A stretch of DNA of 41,164 nucleotides from Rhodocyclaceae bacterium. GTDB lineage: Bacteria; Pseudomonadota; Gammaproteobacteria; Burkholderiales; Rhodocyclaceae. Made by a program: the position numbers and the translations under genes. Position 1 is the first letter of the stretch, and each line of letters starts with the position of its first letter. Positions 40,360 to 41,164 of this stretch are shown here, one piece after another. Where the stretch lies: the NCBI GenBank assembly GCA_016791105.1, contig JAEUNM010000113.1:1-41164 (forward strand). Direction: 5' to 3'. The notes beneath the pieces were generated by a model, which worked only from the letters and a program-made list of their open reading frames with translations, had not been told where the DNA came from and did no database searches.

Positions 40360-40390
40360 GCCGCGCAGATGCAAATCTGCGCGGCTTTTT
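40360..40390 (+). terminator. Intrinsic terminator of sucCD
   Basis: GCCGCGCAGAT (40360-40370) and ATCTGCGCGGC (40375-40385) form a perfect 11-bp stem with a GCAA tetraloop, followed by five T's. It lies 99 bases after sucD. A smaller hairpin, GGGAC-ATA-GTCCC, occurs closer to the stop, near 40273-40285. Confidence 0.93.
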
Positions 40391-40423
40391 CATTTCTGGC
40401 TGGCGCGGGTCGCGCATCGGACT

Positions 40424-41164
40424 GGATTACACCAGCCGCTGGGGGCGCGGGCGTCCCGCCCACGTGAGCACGCCGGGCGCATATTGCGCGGGCGAGACGC
40501 CCACGCCCCCAGGGGTGTGCGCGACGAGGCGATGGGCTGGATTACACCAGCCGCTGGGGGCGCGGGCGTTCCGCCCGCGGGAACAGGCCGGGCGCGAATC
40601 GCGGGGGCGAGACGCCCACGCCCCCAGGGGTGTGCGCGACGACGCGATGGGCTGCATTACCCCAGCCGCTGGGGGCGCGGGCGTCCCGCCCGCGGGAACA
40701 ACGCCGGGCGCGAATCTCGCGGGCGAGACGCCCACGCCCCCAGGGGTGTGCGCGACGAGGCGATGGGCTGAATTACACCGGCCGCTGGGGGCGCGGGCGT
40801 CCCGCCCGCGGGAACACGCCGGGCGCGAATCTCGCGGGCGAGACGCCCACGCCCCCAGGGGTGTGCGCGATGACGCGATGGGCTGGATTACCCCAGCCGC
40901 TGGGGGCGCGGGCCTTCCGCCCGCGGGAACACGCCGGGCGCATATTGCGCGGGCGAGACGCCCACGCCCCCAGGGGTGTGCGCGATGACGCGATGGGCTG
41001 GATTACACCAGCCGCTGGGGGCGCGGGCCTCCCGCCCGCGGGAACACGCCGGGCGCGAATCGCGCGGGCGAGACGCCCACGCCCCCAGGGGTGTGCGCGA
41101 CGAGGCGATGGGCTGAATTACACCGGCCGCTGGGGGCGCGGGCGTCCCGCCCGCGGGAACAACG
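40424..41164 (+). repeat. Tandem array of a 115-bp palindromic unit (6 full copies plus a partial)
   Basis: Units begin at 40424, 40539, 40654, 40770, 40885, 41000 and 41115. Five full units are 115 bp and one is 116 bp, and the seventh is cut by the window end. Each unit holds one large imperfect palindrome. The left arm, reading CTGGGGGCGCGGGCGTCCC and then GCCCGC, mirrors the right arm, reading GCGGGCGAGACGCCCACG and then CCCCCAG. A variable centre of about 25 bases lies between them. A smaller palindrome GGCTGG-attac-ACCAGCC spans each unit junction. The frames that stay open through it shift from copy to copy and carry no ribosome binding sites, so I do not call genes here. Confidence 0.95.

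Noticed and set aside
40424..41164. The regular array could be mistaken for a CRISPR or a repeat-protein gene
   Set aside because: Units are contiguous with no unique spacers and are much longer than CRISPR repeats. The 115-bp period is not a multiple of three, so no repeated peptide frame is kept.

Overview
The window looks like a chromosomal segment of a GC-rich betaproteobacterium. The main evidence is the gene order leuC-leuD-leuB-asd-fimV-truA-trpF-trpB-trpA-accD-folC-dedD-cvpA-purF-metZ, which I associate with Betaproteobacteria. A class I-type PHA synthase, paa-type genes and a SAM-II riboswitch ahead of metZ fit the same group. The genus cannot be fixed from the sequence alone.

Region 1 (1-3371) is a mosaic accessory region. 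It holds the start of a membrane protein that runs off the left edge, a vapBC toxin-antitoxin pair whose toxin is cut short, and a small remnant that looks like the 3' end (domains V and VI) of a group II intron. That remnant abuts a complete integron-type gene cassette: a SAM-dependent methyltransferase followed by an attC site. A second cassette is broken. About 800 bp of short tandem repeats, REP-like palindromes and hairpins follow. No integrase is present in the window.

Region 2 (3372-7502, minus strand) is a 1376-residue SNF2-family helicase.

Region 3 (7755-26294, plus strand) is a long co-directional biosynthetic block. Leucine genes come first, with an entericidin-like lipoprotein and a small membrane protein inserted between them. 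Next are aspartate-semialdehyde dehydrogenase, the polar hub protein FimV, TruA, tryptophan genes trpFBA, AccD, FolC, a SPOR protein, CvpA and PurF. Last is MetZ, preceded by its own promoter, a SAM-II riboswitch and an intrinsic terminator.

Region 4 (26353-37935) is mixed in orientation. It holds a universal stress protein, PHA synthase, a 506-residue unknown protein with a possible PilZ-like end, a heptose-phosphate adenylyltransferase behind a diiron ferritin-like protein, and tRNA-Leu(CAG) divergent from rnr-rlmB. It ends with paaI/paaG-like genes, a PaaY-like gamma-carbonic-anhydrase-fold protein and a small membrane protein.

Region 5 (37936-41164) holds sucCD with a long, hairpin-rich 5' leader and a strong terminator. 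A tandem array of a 115-bp palindromic unit follows and runs off the right edge.

The items most worth a second look are the intron/cassette junction, the 115-bp array, the sucC leader, and the overlap of the tRNA-Leu promoter with the rnr start codon.
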